A stretch of DNA of 64,000 bases from Dipteris shenzhenensis (taxonomy: Eukaryota; Polypodiophyta; Polypodiopsida; Gleicheniales), in assembly GCA_047967505.1 (NCBI GenBank), contig CM106541.1; one strand, 5' to 3'. This document shows positions 33,621 through 44,440 of this stretch, piece after piece. The position numbers and the translations under genes are program-made. Position 1 is the stretch's first letter. Every line of letters begins with the position of its first letter. Under the pieces are notes generated by a model. The model had not been told where the DNA came from, made no database searches, and saw nothing but the letters and a program-made list of their open reading frames with translations.

Positions 33621-34588
33621 ATAGACAACACTTTTGAGCACTTTGGAAGAGAAAACAATGGAAAAAGGGAAGAGACACTCAAGAGAGAGAACCTGAAGTG
33701 ACCTTCATTACCAATAGAGTGATACTCCACTCCAATGCAACTCAAAATACTACAAACACAAGGGAGAATGAGAGGTTTCATATGTAGAAGAGGGAGCGGA
33801 AGCTCCAAGACTACTCATAGGAGAGAATAAACTAGAGAGAGATGGACTCAAGAGTCTACATAAGAGAATATCTACAAGAGGGAGAGAAGGCTCATGGAAG
33901 AGGGTTGAGGAGACTAGAGCTACAGCAACATGGGGCGTAATGGTGGAAGAGATTATGAACAAGGGAGAGGAGGGCTCCTTTTATAGAAATTTTAACACCC
34001 TCCTTCACCCATTTACAATTGTTGCCTGTAGTTCCCTTTTCCCATCAATCACATAAGCCCATATGTCACCATCCATGTCCTTTTTGGCTACTCTTGCCAT
34101 GTGTCCCATCAAAAGATGCTCGACTCCTAAAATATTGAGAAAGTCAAGAATCTCCCCACATGGAGCCCATAGGGACCCTCTCTTTTCCATATGTCCACAT
34201 CCTCTGTATTCCACATAGGAATTCTAGAAGGATTCCTCTTGACTCCACACTCCTCCACATGCCTTCCACACACTTGGCATGTGATCTTTCTTATATTATT
34301 GGAATACATGGACATGATCCCACCTCTTTATATGACTCACTCTTCGTATTTTCTAAAAAACTGCATAATATCCCATCCACAAATAACTATCACCCCATAC
34401 CAAGGTATTTATCATTCATACACATGGTATTTATAATGATCCATTCCACTCATCCTCTCAATCCCATACAATATCTTAGAAAATAGAAATAAGTGAGAGC
34501 CGCTAGACTATCACTTAATACTCAAACTCTTATCATAGAGAAAAACAATATCAATGCCAAATTAAAAATATCAATTTTTGGCATCACA
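33621..34588 (-). repeat. LTR-like repeat R1, copy 2
   Basis: This is the mate of 6841-7815, including the internal TATA-like box (TATAAAAGGAGC region at 33,972-33,984). Its TGTGATGCC end on minus abuts repeat R2 exactly at the point where R2 copies stop matching each other. Confidence 0.65.
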
Positions 34589-35409
34589 ACACCCAAAACA
34601 CTCTCTTGGAAGAGAAGAGGGAGCTTGTATTCAATAACATGCCAAACAAGTCTATCTCTAACTCTATACCGAGTTGATCTCCTATATCATCATCATACTC
34701 CAACCCTTTTCCTTTTTAGCACTCTCTCTCTCTTTACAACCAAGGGCTCTTGGGCCCGTAGGGTTCCAAGGCATATTGCTATTCTTACCATCTCTCTCTA
34801 CTAGTAGAAATAGTGCTTGTGTTAACCATATTAGAGTGCTTGGGACAAGCCTAGTATTAGGTGTTCCTAACTGGCTCCCAAATAGTGCTTGTGTTAGCCT
34901 TGCGCCTCCTAGGCTTAGGTGATTTCGGGCTCAAACTCCCTGAGTGCCCTCACGCCTTAAACCATTTCTGGTTCAAACCCCATGCATGAGGCTCAAACAT
35001 GGAGTGGCAAGGCTCAGCTTCCGCAAAACACTCAACGATAACCCTACCTCGGGATAATTGGGGATCAAACTCCCTGAGTTTGAGCTATACTGCTTTCATG
35101 GCTATTTTCGTTGGCATGGCTATTTTCATGGATGTAAGCTGAAAAGTGCACGTTGCTTGGTGGTAGCTAGAACATACAACCTATGCTTAGAATACTTGAA
35201 TCCTTGGACTTTGGAGCGGACTTTGGGTATTTGGGGATCAAACTCCCTGAGTTTGAGCTATACTCCTTCCTTGTGCACATTGCTTGTAATCACTAGCCTT
35301 GGGGTATTTGGGGGTCAAACTCCCTTGAGCTTGCCCGTTGAAGTAGATCATTCAGCTTGGTTACCTTTACTCACTGATTACCCTACATTCAACTATGTGG
35401 ATGTTAACA
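34589..35409 (-). repeat. LTR-like repeat R2, copy 2
   Basis: This is the mate of 23,253-24,110, starting TGTTAACATCC on minus at 35,409. It would be the 5' LTR of the decayed minus-strand gypsy region. Three subrepeats with GGGGATCAAACTCCC lie at about 35,047, 35,228 and 35,308. Confidence 0.62.
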
Positions 35410-35416
35410 CCTATGC

Positions 35417-35775
35417 AAAGTATCTTACCCACCATGAAATATAAGCACATTAGCTAGAAGCACACCAATGGATATGTTTTAAGACTCATGCATGATGCAT
35501 GGTTTAAAATGAGGAGATATTTATTCCCTACCATGGAAATAATATCGTGTGGGTGTGATACTTTGCATGGGCCCTAAACTATCTAATAAAAAGGTTTGTG
35601 CAAAGTATCATACCCATCAAAGATAAGTACATAGGATAGAAGTACACAGATGCACAATTTTAAACACCGATGCATGATGCAAGGTAAAGAACTATGAGAT
35701 ATGTAGTGTTGGCCACGTAATGGATGTGATACTTTGCATGGATCTTAAACTAAGTAATATTAAATGTTGAATGCA
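35417..35775. repeat. Diverged tandem duplication, unit about 180 bp
   Basis: The two units (35,417-35,598 and 35,599-35,775) share GCAAAGTATC.TACCCA, ATGCATGATGCA.GG and GTGTGATACTTTGCATGG. They are about 75-80% alike by eye. Confidence 0.65.
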
Positions 35776-36680
35776 TGCTTGTGGAGAGGTTGGCTATAAG
35801 CCATGTTACAGCATCATGGGCATCATTGAGTTTTTCTTAATTCCCTTATGATCCTTCTACAACTTTTAATTAATAGGGGGTGACATTGAAAACCCTCTCT
35901 CAACACATCTTCATGATAGGGTTTCTCTAGTGAAATCTCATTGAAGCAAGCCATCCAAGGTAGTTTCACCAGCGAGACCCCTTTGAAGTAGGTCTTCCAA
36001 GGTAGTTTCATCGGCAAAAGTATCTTAGGCAGCACTTTTAAAAGTGACGTAACTTTCTCATCCAATGTCCAAATATAGTCATTAAACCACTCAAATTGAC
36101 CAAAAAATGCCATTTGAACACATCTATTAGGTTATATTTTGCAAAATCTTGCATATACATTCTTAAATCTTACATGTATTTTAGGAGAGTAGATATATAA
36201 GCCAAGTTAATACTTATTTGGCTATTTTTACTTCTTTAGAAACATATCTATAAATAATTTGTTATTTATTCTATAGAAACACTAAAAATCTCTTGTCATA
36301 TTGATATAAATTTTTTTAGTATTGAGTAATTATATATGTATAATATTATTACATTGAGAGTAATTGTGAGGTATGTTTCTTATAGAAAGAAGAAAATTTA
36401 CATTATGTGGAAGTTAAGTGACTGTGTTGTAGGTCAAAATTCAAAAAAACTAACAGAAGAGCTAAGGGTAAGAGTGAAAACTCCCTATCACATGAGGTTA
36501 ATGGATATCAGAATGCTACCTCTTGAGGGTATTTTTGTTAATCTCTTATATGGTCAAATTGAAAAGAAAATAGAAAACAATAGAATTGCTTAGGAGGACT
36601 TGGAAGCCACAAGGAAAAAAAGTATGGCCAAAAGTATTTTGGAGCATTTGGCATCCCTGAACAACATGGTCTTACCAATT
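35776..36680. other. No recognised gene
   Basis: AT-rich. GTAGTTTCACC/GTAGTTTCATC phrases recur near 35,958 and 36,003, a short duplication. A frame at 36,336-36,593 (plus, 85 codons) has no family resemblance. Confidence 0.4.
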
Positions 36681-36699
36681 AAGAATATATCCTTAGGAG

Positions 36700-36775
36700 T
36701 CCAAATTTATCTTTTTTGAATGGTGACCTACATGAGGAGGTGTATCCAAAGCAACCTCAAGACCTTCCTATTCCT
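36700..36775 (+). pseudogene. Tiny copia RT fragment
   Basis: It encodes FLNGDLHEEVY-KQPQ, the copia RT motif around GDLHEEVYMxQPxGF, then stops. Only some 25 codons are recognisable. Confidence 0.5.
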
Positions 36776-36779
36776 ACAT

Positions 36780-37830
36780 CATAGTATACAGTCTACAAGT
36801 TGATGAAAATTCTTCATCTTTGGCAAGTCATACGGGGTTATTCAAGACTTATGAGAGTGTGTAACAAATCTTCTACTAGAAGGGCTATGGAAGGATGCTT
36901 ATAGCTATATGCAAATGTTGTAAAACCTATTATCAAATTAGATCATTGTACTTTAGTCATACTAGTCTTATCGAGCCTTTACCCAATTCCAAAAGTCAAA
37001 TGGGCTCATATATCCAAGGATTTCATCACCGGTCTACCTGTTATGTCTAAAGGCTAGAAGAGTATATATATGGTTGTTTATAGTCTTACAAAGCCTAGTC
37101 ACCTTATTCCAACCAAAACTCAATATTAAGATTCAATGATTATGTCACAATTCATGGAACATTTGTTCAAATTGCATGGACAGCCATAAGAAATTGTTAG
37201 CAATCATGATGCTCAATTTATGGGGCATTTTTGCAAGAATTATTTATATACATGGGTACACTTCTCACCATCATAGAGATGATCACCCCGAAAAATTGGC
37301 TAGGCTAAGAGAGTGAATAGATGGTTGAAGGAGTACCTCATATACTTTTGTGTTGACACTCAAATTGCTTGGGATCAGCGGCCACACTTAGTTCAATGGA
37401 TATATATATTTGGAGTGGATCCTTTTGAAGGTATGTATGGATATGAAGTACATGCTCCCTCCATAATTGTCAATAAATAATTAAGCAGTCAACAAGTTAG
37501 TGATTACTTGGTCCACATGAATGTCCTATTACAACAATGTAAAGACAACATGGTCAAAGATCAAGGCCACGTGAAGGCATATGCTGGTCAAAATGGAATT
37601 AGATTTTGAGGAAGATCATGTATTCCTTAGGCCTCAAAAATCATCTTATGCTTTATTAAAATGGAAGGCTAATTATACCAAGATTTCCCCCAAGTACTAT
37701 GGTCCTTATACTGTGTTGAGAAAAATTGGGGATGTAGCCTATTAGTTTGAGCTTATATTGTGTTGAGAAAAATTGGGGATGTAGCCCATGAGTTTAAACT
37801 TCCTTCACCTTATTTGAAATTTTAAAGAAA
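36780..37830 (+). pseudogene. Ty3/gypsy integrase remnant
   Basis: On plus near 37,005 it reads WAHISKDFITGLP, then VVYSLTKPSHLIPT, HGQP, IVSNHDAQFMGHF and, after gaps, PHLVQW and DPFEGMYGYE. These are the core landmarks of a chromovirus-type integrase (D, D and the PFE..YG segment). In-frame stops and a degraded HPQTDGQ region show it is dead. The C-terminal part near 37,640-37,800 (SKIILCF, YGPY-like) is also broken, with a small internal duplication (TGTGTTGAGAAAAATTGGGG at 37,710 and 37,758). Confidence 0.75.
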
Positions 37831-38399
37831 TTCTATTATGCATCTATTGTTGAAATTGTATATTTAAATAAAATCATTTTTATCAAATAACATGACAACT
37901 TAATTTGTCTTTTGGAATTTGTTTGTAATGAATAGGCAAGTATCTCAAAACACTTGGTAATTAAAGAAGAGTAATTAATGGTCATGCACAATACTTAGGC
38001 TACTTACAATTACAGCACCTTATTTTCTCATATGTCAATTTACAGCAAGCAAGCAAGTCGCATCAAAGGAGGAAAACGATGAAGTTAACTCACACAATGT
38101 CCCCATTGATGTTAAGAGAGCAAAATTATAATCCCATCAAAAGAACATTTTGTAGGAGGAGGAAATTCTTTGGTTTTGTTGAGCATAACTCAAATCTTAG
38201 ATTGTGCTCCTTATAGGTTTTTTTTTGCAAGAAAGTTGCTTTGCAAGTATGGAACATACAGGGTCAAAAATCCCAAATACCCTACTTTTCTCAAAGCAGA
38301 CCTTACGAACAAGTTTTGTTCTCACACACACACATTGTTGGTACCTTTCACTTACATCCACCAATTTGTGAATTTCTTGTAAATTGGAGAGCTCTATAG

Positions 38400-39060
38400 A
38401 ATTGAGGGAGCAACTGTGGTGCTAAGAGGGACAACAGAAGGTGGGACTTTAAAATTCTCTCTTCTTGTTGATGCAACTACATGCATCATTTGAGGAGAAC
38501 CTTTTGAAGGAAACCTTCGTTCACTACTAGATCATCCTCTTTGCACTTACGTCCCTTGGACTGCAGAGATGATTAACTTTGGCAAATTGTTAATCTCTAA
38601 TGTCATAGGAACAATTGCATTTGTGATTATTAAAGTTACAAACGACAAAGGAATGGTTGATAAAATCATTGTAGCAAATGGTCCACACACTGAGGGCAAA
38701 GCAATGGGAAATTAGCAAAACTATTTGAATTGCAGTTGTTTTAAGTATCTACTGATTCATTGCAATTTAGCATTACCTTTCCAATGTTGTAGCCCTCCTT
38801 TGTCAAAGAAAGGAAGCACAGTCTCACTCAACTTGTGCAAGATTTCAACGAAGAAGTTGTGGTTATGTACATCTTGAAAAATGTGTCATTCTTGAAAGCA
38901 AAGAACACAATTTGTGTTTTTTATTTCACCATCTTGGCGGAGGTACCAAACAGTGATACAGACTAGTTCAAAAAAACTTTTGTTAGCCAACTCTCCCGAT
39001 TAGGTTATGGAACCAAGGTATAAATCTTAACGTCAATTTATTTTCCCTTCATATGGATTG
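38400..39060 (+). pseudogene. Unrecognised coding-like blocks
   Basis: Two patches look translated: about 38,540-38,716 (TYVPWTAEMINFGKLLIS) and 38,825-39,020 (QDFNEEVVVMYILKN). They are interrupted by stops. No domain is recognised. They may belong with 39,106-40,275 to one gene, perhaps intron-containing, or to sequence carried by the nearby Helitron. Confidence 0.25.
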
Positions 39061-39105
39061 TATATTAGGCTACACTATGAAATTAAATCGTAAGTACTTG
39101 GACTT

Positions 39106-40275
39106 TTGCATTTCACCAATGTTAATGCAGACTTGTTGGAGCACATTTGTGAGACTTGTGGAGGTTCCCATGTTAGTCGCGATCCTCTTCGCCCTTACTA
39201 CTACTTCTACAAGAATACTCAACCCATAGCACAAGTTCCTTGTTTGACTGCGGACATTGTGCAATGTGGTGGCGAGCTAGTTTTCATTCACATTAGAGGC
39301 CCATACGTTGACATTGTGCTTCATCTAGATATTCCCTTCCTTGAGTTGTATGAAGAGGATCTTACGATGGAAAGAATCAAACTCAAGGCTTGCAAACCCA
39401 GTGGAAACTTTACTATTGGATTCGTGATTGCCTTTGAAGCAAATGTATGACTTGCAATCTATGATAAGAAAGCATTCAATTTTGTACCTTCTTACCAATA
39501 ATTATTGTTTCAACTTTCAAGCACATAGTCTCCAAAGATTCTGTAATAATTCCTCTCTCGGGAATCAAGAAGAGCATATACACAATTATGGATGTGCAAC
39601 AACTTCTCTTTGTAAAGCATTTAGCAATTAATCAAACTTTCCAAACTCGACATCCTTCAAATGAAAATGCAATCATTTGTGTTAAAGAGTTTTTCCCAAA
39701 CCTGACATATGAACAATTTCTAACAACAATATTTGAAAACATTACATTTGCAACTAGCACGAGCAATAGTCCATGGCACATGTTGACTTCAATGAGCGAT
39801 GGTGATTTTCTAACAATTAAGGATGTACGCAAATTAGCAGTGAATTTGTCAATATCATGTGCATTGATAGTAGATGTACTAGAATGTTTTCATTTTATGT
39901 TTGGAATATCTTTTTCTTTGTTATGTTGTGATGGAATAAAAATGTCAAAAAAAAATATCAATAGGCACAAGTAAAGGAAGGCCTGTAAACACTTTGTTCT
40001 TGGATGAATCAACTAGTACTTCGACAATCACTCCATTGATTCATTTGGATGGGAAGCACACTTATAATGTATGGACCATAAAAGATGAAGCAAATCTTCA
40101 ACAACTTCTCTTGGAAAATCCAAACACCCCTACAAAATACATTGCTTCGTTATTCCATGATTGTTCGTTGGAAAATAACTATATAGTGAAACGCACTTTA
40201 AACAAGATATACAAAATGAGAAGAATTGTTCTTGAACCCATTAGTAAGAATGATTTTCAAATTCCAGGAACATGA
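39106..40275 (+). pseudogene. Unrecognised coding-like blocks upstream of Helitron domain
   Basis: Three frames follow each other on plus: 39,106-39,450 (ETCGGSHV, FIHIRGPYVDIVLHLDIPF), 39,588-39,974 (QQLLFVKHLAINQ, FEN, SCALIVDVLECFHF) and 39,994-40,275 (FLDESTSTST, HTYNVWTIKDEANLQQLL). Amino acid composition is normal for coding, but I do not recognise the family. They lead directly into the Helitron-type block and may be its N-terminal region or captured host sequence. Confidence 0.3.
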
Positions 40276-40289
40276 CCATTAACTTTATG

Positions 40290-41177
40290 TGCAAATCCTT
40301 GCCCACGCAAAAGAAAAAGAAAACATTTGTCATACAAAGACAACTATCACCAGAAAATATTAGACACTCCAAGATTTCCATGTATATGTTGTGGGTCATT
40401 AAACTTCTTTTTAAAGTTAAGAATATTGAAAGAGAAGATGGCAATATTCTTGCATGCAAATGGTGTAAACATAGCAACCTCCCAAGCAAAGACATATCAT
40501 TTATGCTCACTTGTCTATAAAGATGTTAAAAAAAATAAACTACGATTTATGTGCTCAAGAAATATGAAAATGGCTCCAAAAATACCATACACAAGCCAAC
40601 TAAATGACATTGAGGCACGCTTAGTCTCCATTAGAATACCTTTTGCACAGATTCAAGAACTGACATATTAAGGTGAATTTGGACTACATGGGAGTGTTGT
40701 CAATGTATATACTAACATTGATAGAGCCCAATGATTGTTACCACGTTTTTGGGTAAGCATGATATAGTGGCTATTGTGATCAAACAAAAAATGTCTTACA
40801 AGCATTGTTTGTTATATGAGTGGAGTGGTCGACCAACTTTCATTATGACGACAATGATGGAGTTGTTAGAAACATCCCTTTACAAGCAATACAACGTCAA
40901 TGTGAATCCACTTTGGGAAAACCACATAAAAATATTGCAGACGGAAAACCAAGAACAAGAGAATGCTTTGAATGACAATGACGAAGGAGCAGAAGACCAC
41001 TTCGACACTGACACTTTCGTTCATGGAATATATACAAGCCAACAAGTTGTTGATTTTGAAGATACAACGATTGCAATTGCTCCATCTAAAGGATTTTCTC
41101 CTTTGAGTATGTTCAAAGACAAACACTTTGAAGAACTAGCATTTCCCAAGCTATTCTTTGGGACAGAAAGGCAATAG
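40290..41177 (+). pseudogene. Helitron RepHel N-terminal region remnant
   Basis: The frame at 40,327-40,671 encodes RFPCICCGSLNFF, a CSRNMKMAPKIPYTSQLN segment and IEARLVSIRIPFAQI. The frame at 40,731-41,177 continues with MSYKHCLLYE and ends in SPLSMFKDKHFEELAFPKLFFG. These match the conserved block ahead of the Rep domain in plant Helitron proteins (CxxC, LxxxEARLIxxRIPFxQIxEL, and xDKHxEELxFPxLFFG). A frameshift separates the two parts near 40,700, and the sequence ends before any Rep HUH motif or helicase. No Helitron 3' hairpin with CTRR was identified. Confidence 0.72.
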
Positions 41178-41728
41178 AACATCCCCGAGCATACCTCAAA
41201 TCAGGAAATCCAAGATGGATGCAAGATTGAAGGATTCAGGTCCTAACGGACTCTCTGTCGCATCTCATGTCCACTGTTTTACTCATTCTCTTTTTGGCCT
41301 ACCGTTTGCAGGTCTTAGTGAAGGACTCCAACCAAAGAGAAAATTATTTTTAAGGGCTTTATTTTTTGAGTTCCCTTTTGGGGGATAACTTGCACATGCA
41401 CCGTTCCACATGTCGTCCGATCCGCCTCTCGCTTGTGCATGCATGCATTGAGACATTTCCGGCAACAAACTTCCCAACAGTGCTCCGTACCTGAGAGAAC
41501 ATCCTGTCCTAACATAAAAACTACACGGCAGGCCAATTGAACCTAGTTCAATGTTGTTTCTTTAAACAATCGATAAAATAGAAGGATTCAGCTTCAATTT
41601 CGAGTTATTCGTGGAGCAAGCCTAGTTCAACAAAAGATCTAAGGAAAATAGTTTAGATTTCAACAAAAGATCGAAAGGAGTTATATCGAGCTCTCTAAGC
41701 TCTGTGTAGCAGGAGAAGCTTGTTGGCT
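41178..41728. other. Upstream region of TIC20-V
   Basis: About 550 bp between the Helitron remnant and the gene. GCCAAT is present at 41,532-41,537. No convincing TATA box is seen. This stretch must hold any proximal promoter and 5' UTR. Confidence 0.45.
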
Positions 41729-42343
41729 ATGGCGTCCCTCACTCGCTGTGTCGGCCTTCTTCCTTGCTCTTCTTCATCATCCCTCCTCCCTGCTCCCCGC
41801 TTTGGCTTCCCCCTCACACCCTCCACCCTCAGATCATCTCCCACTCCAAGAAAACTCATTGTTCTCGCTGGACGTAGCAGCATCGACGCCCCCGACCGTA
41901 TCCTCGCAGCTTCCGGTTACCTCCTCCCTTTCCTTGATGGCATTCAATACGGTCGTTACTTCTTCCTCCAATTCCCCGCTGCCCAAGTTGCTTTTCAGCC
42001 CTTTTACCCCATCCTTCGCGTCTACTCCAGCACTCCCTTCGCCAGTGTGGCTGTTTTCTTTGGCTTGTACTTGCTGGTTGTGAGGAATCCCAGCATCAGT
42101 CGTTACGTGAGGTTCAATACCATGCAAGCTGTGGTCTTGGATGTCCTGCTTATTATTCCAAATCTCGTCGAAGGTGTGTTTCATCCTAATGGAGGAATTG
42201 GCTTCGAGCTGCTCATCATCTTCTACAACACGGTCTTTCTGTATCTGGTCACTTGCTTTGTCTTTGGCTCAGTTTCATGCCTTCTCGGTAGGACTCCAAG
42301 GTTGCCTTTGGTAGCCGATGCAGCCGATGCCCAGGTTATGTGA
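41729..42343 (+). CDS. TIC20-V: Protein TIC 20-V-like, chloroplast inner envelope translocon
   Basis: The gene has 204 codons, uninterrupted, no intron between start and stop. The ATG at 41,729 has G at -3 and G at +4. Residues 1-45 or so are Ser/Leu/Pro/Arg rich with few acids, a typical chloroplast transit peptide. The mature part starts near the DAPDRILAASGYLLPFLDGIQYG stretch (given here as landmark positions 52-74). It has about four hydrophobic segments and the TIC20 signature VRNPSISRYVRFNTMQA near 121-137, then a PRLPLVADAAD end. That pattern fits the TIC20-II/V group more than TIC20-I, from memory of Arabidopsis TIC20-V. TIC20 proteins are membrane subunits of the protein import machinery. 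The ORF is intact, so function is likely. A retrocopy cannot be excluded because no intron is seen. Confidence 0.88.
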   Translation: MASLTRCVGLLPCSSSSSLLPAPRFGFPLTPSTLRSSPTPRKLIVLAGRSSIDAPDRILAASGYLLPFLDGIQYGRYFFLQFPAAQVAFQPFYPILRVYSSTPFASVAVFFGLYLLVVRNPSISRYVRFNTMQAVVLDVLLIIPNLVEGVFHPNGGIGFELLIIFYNTVFLYLVTCFVFGSVSCLLGRTPRLPLVADAADAQVM

Positions 42344-42986
42344 TGTTCTGGATTGTTTTCAAAGCGGCGACTTTGGAGGACAGTGCAATTAAAGCCGAGT
42401 TAGTAGGCTGTGAGCCTGACTCAGCGTCCACGGGCGTTCGTGCACCGATGGAATGGGACACCTGGCCCGGGCTGTCATGATGGTCTTCATTTAATATTAA
42501 AAATTATCGGTATTGTGAAGCGCATTCCGTGTGATGACAGCCGATCGTCAAATTTTGCAAACGGCTAAATCTTGAATTTTGCCCAGTATATGTTCACCGT
42601 GCTGCAAGGCTTCTTTGATGAGTGAAGGGTTTTGGCTTTCATATGTATAAGAGAGTCTGTAGGCTCTACGGTCCACGGTTGTGTTAGTGTGAGTGTGTGA
42701 GTGTACTTGATGTCACCCCCCCCAAAAAAACAACTGTGTTCTTGTAGTGCATTGTGCTTAAAATGGGGGTCGAGGTTTTAGGTGCATATTTGGGTGGCTG
42801 TAAACTATGCCAATGTATTTATATTTTTGCAATACTGCTACTTGAATCCAACTTAAAACCTTTGTTCAGTTTCCCAAGGGCTTTTATTTTTATGATTCCG
42901 TAGCAACGGCCACACACATTTCTTTAATGGTGAATGAAAGGATGCGTCCCTAGAGATAAAGAAAAGGCCTGATTATTTATCACTTA
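42344..42986. other. 3' flank of TIC20-V
   Basis: It presumably contains the 3' UTR. No canonical AATAAA was spotted. A C/A-run (42,713-42,731) and GTGTGAGTGTGTGAGTG microsatellite text at 42,685 are present. Confidence 0.4.
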
Positions 42987-43231
42987 GGACCTGTTTCACG
43001 GGAGGAAGGTGCGGTGCCCGTCTGAGCAGAGGTGGCAGAAGATTGCACTGTAGTTCAGGGCACACTATTCGAGAGAACAGTGCAGAAGCGGTAGACTGTG
43101 CAGGTAGATGTGACCATTCGGAGGTTCAAACCTTCACTGCCACCTGCAATTGTATGCTGCGTGAACTGAACCGGGGGGGGGTGCATCCCGCACTTGGATG
43201 CGTGCATCCACCCCCCCCTGGAAACAGGTCC
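42987..43231. mobile_element. Tourist-like MITE (PIF/Harbinger type)
   Basis: The element is 245 bp with terminal inverted repeats GGACCTGTTTC at the left and GAAACAGGTCC at the right, flanked on both sides by TTA (42,984-42,986 and 43,232-43,234). The 3-bp TTA duplication and the GG..CTGTTT ends are the marks of PIF/Harbinger-derived Tourist MITEs. No transposase is encoded. Inside the right end, CCGGGGGGGGGTGCATCC pairs with GGATGCGTGCATCCACCCCCC as a strong hairpin. Confidence 0.85.
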
Positions 43232-43350
43232 TTATTGAACTCACTGTCAAAGCAAATCAGACTGCTTTGATGTGCAGAGTGATTGAAGTATGCAAAGCAG
43301 TGAGACACTATGGCTCTCCATCTACAGCAGCATGCATGTAGGAATCCAAA

Positions 43351-43692
43351 GGGTGCTGTGATTACTTTTATCTGGCAGGCAAGAAATGGTTAGGTTGGCA
43401 GACCTCTTCCATGATCTTTTAATTTTGTTAAACAATTCCTCGTCAGGCTTTGGTACTGTCTGCTACTGCTGCTGATATCTTATTTGATTTGTACTTCATC
43501 AAATATGGCTGCTACACATAGGCATGCATTTATCTATAAAGGGTGCTGTGATAACTTATATCTGGCAGGCAAGAATGGCTCATTTTATAGACCTCATTCG
43601 GTTAAACAGTTTCTCGTCAGGCTTTGGTGCTGTATGCTGCTGCTGCTATCCTATTTGTTTTGTACTTTGTCAAATATAGCTGCTACATGTGA
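43351..43692. repeat. Tandem duplication, period 190 bp
   Basis: The units start GGGTGCTGTGAT at 43,351 and 43,541. They share TATCTGGCAGGCAAGAA, TCGTCAGGCTTTGGT and TTGTACTT.
.TCAAATAT. They differ at perhaps 15% of positions and by small deletions. Confidence 0.75.
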
Positions 43693-44121
43693 TGTTCTCC
43701 AGCATAATGTATGGCGCACCAAGCTGTGCATATGTGGGATCATTGAATGGTGTGTGGGTTATTTTAGCTTGTCGTGACCTTAATTTAAAGGGAGCAAAAC
43801 AAAGGATTGATAGGGGTGATAGGAGGCTGTCCAGGGAACTCTCTGGCATGAACAGAGTTATTTTGTGAGAAACTGGGACGTGTTTTCATGGATTGCGTTG
43901 CTGCTGGTATTTTAAATGTAGGTACGTTGCAGCTTTCTTCCAAGCACCTGTCATTGCTCAGCCTCAGCCAACTATTGCAGGCTTCTCCCAGTCTTCTCGT
44001 CTCACAGCCCATGCACATGTTCAGCTTGGGGGTTCAATGTTGGAGGTCTAAACACTCAATTGGTTTTAACTTGAAGCCTACGTAAACATGCATGTCTCTG
44101 ATTCTCTGCGAGCCCAGTTAC

Positions 44122-44440
44122 TTTGCATTATTTTCAGCACATGTTAGTGCTCTGCCACAGAGGATCTCCGCACCCTTAGAGATTGGCACTTAGTCGTGCT
44201 AAGGATTTCAAGCAGCAGTGTCTTACAGTCCATGCTTTCATCTCGACCTTGCAGGCTCAATATCGTGGATTCTCCAGAAGTGCAGTTATTGTGTTGCATT
44301 ATACCAAGCACATGTTAGCGCTCCGCCATAGAGGATATCTACAACCTTAGAGATAATGCAAGGACCATGAGCTGCATTCAGTTTGAGTTTTCAGCTCCTG
44401 CCTGTTGGCTCAATAATAGTGAGCTCCTAGAGTGCAGTAC
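44122..44440. repeat. Tandem duplication, period about 170 bp
   Basis: TTGCATTAT.. then AGCACATGTTAG, GCTC.GCCA.AGAGGAT and CCTTAGAGAT occur at 44,124-44,184 and again at 44,294-44,354. GGCTCAATA..GTG follows in both. Confidence 0.7.
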
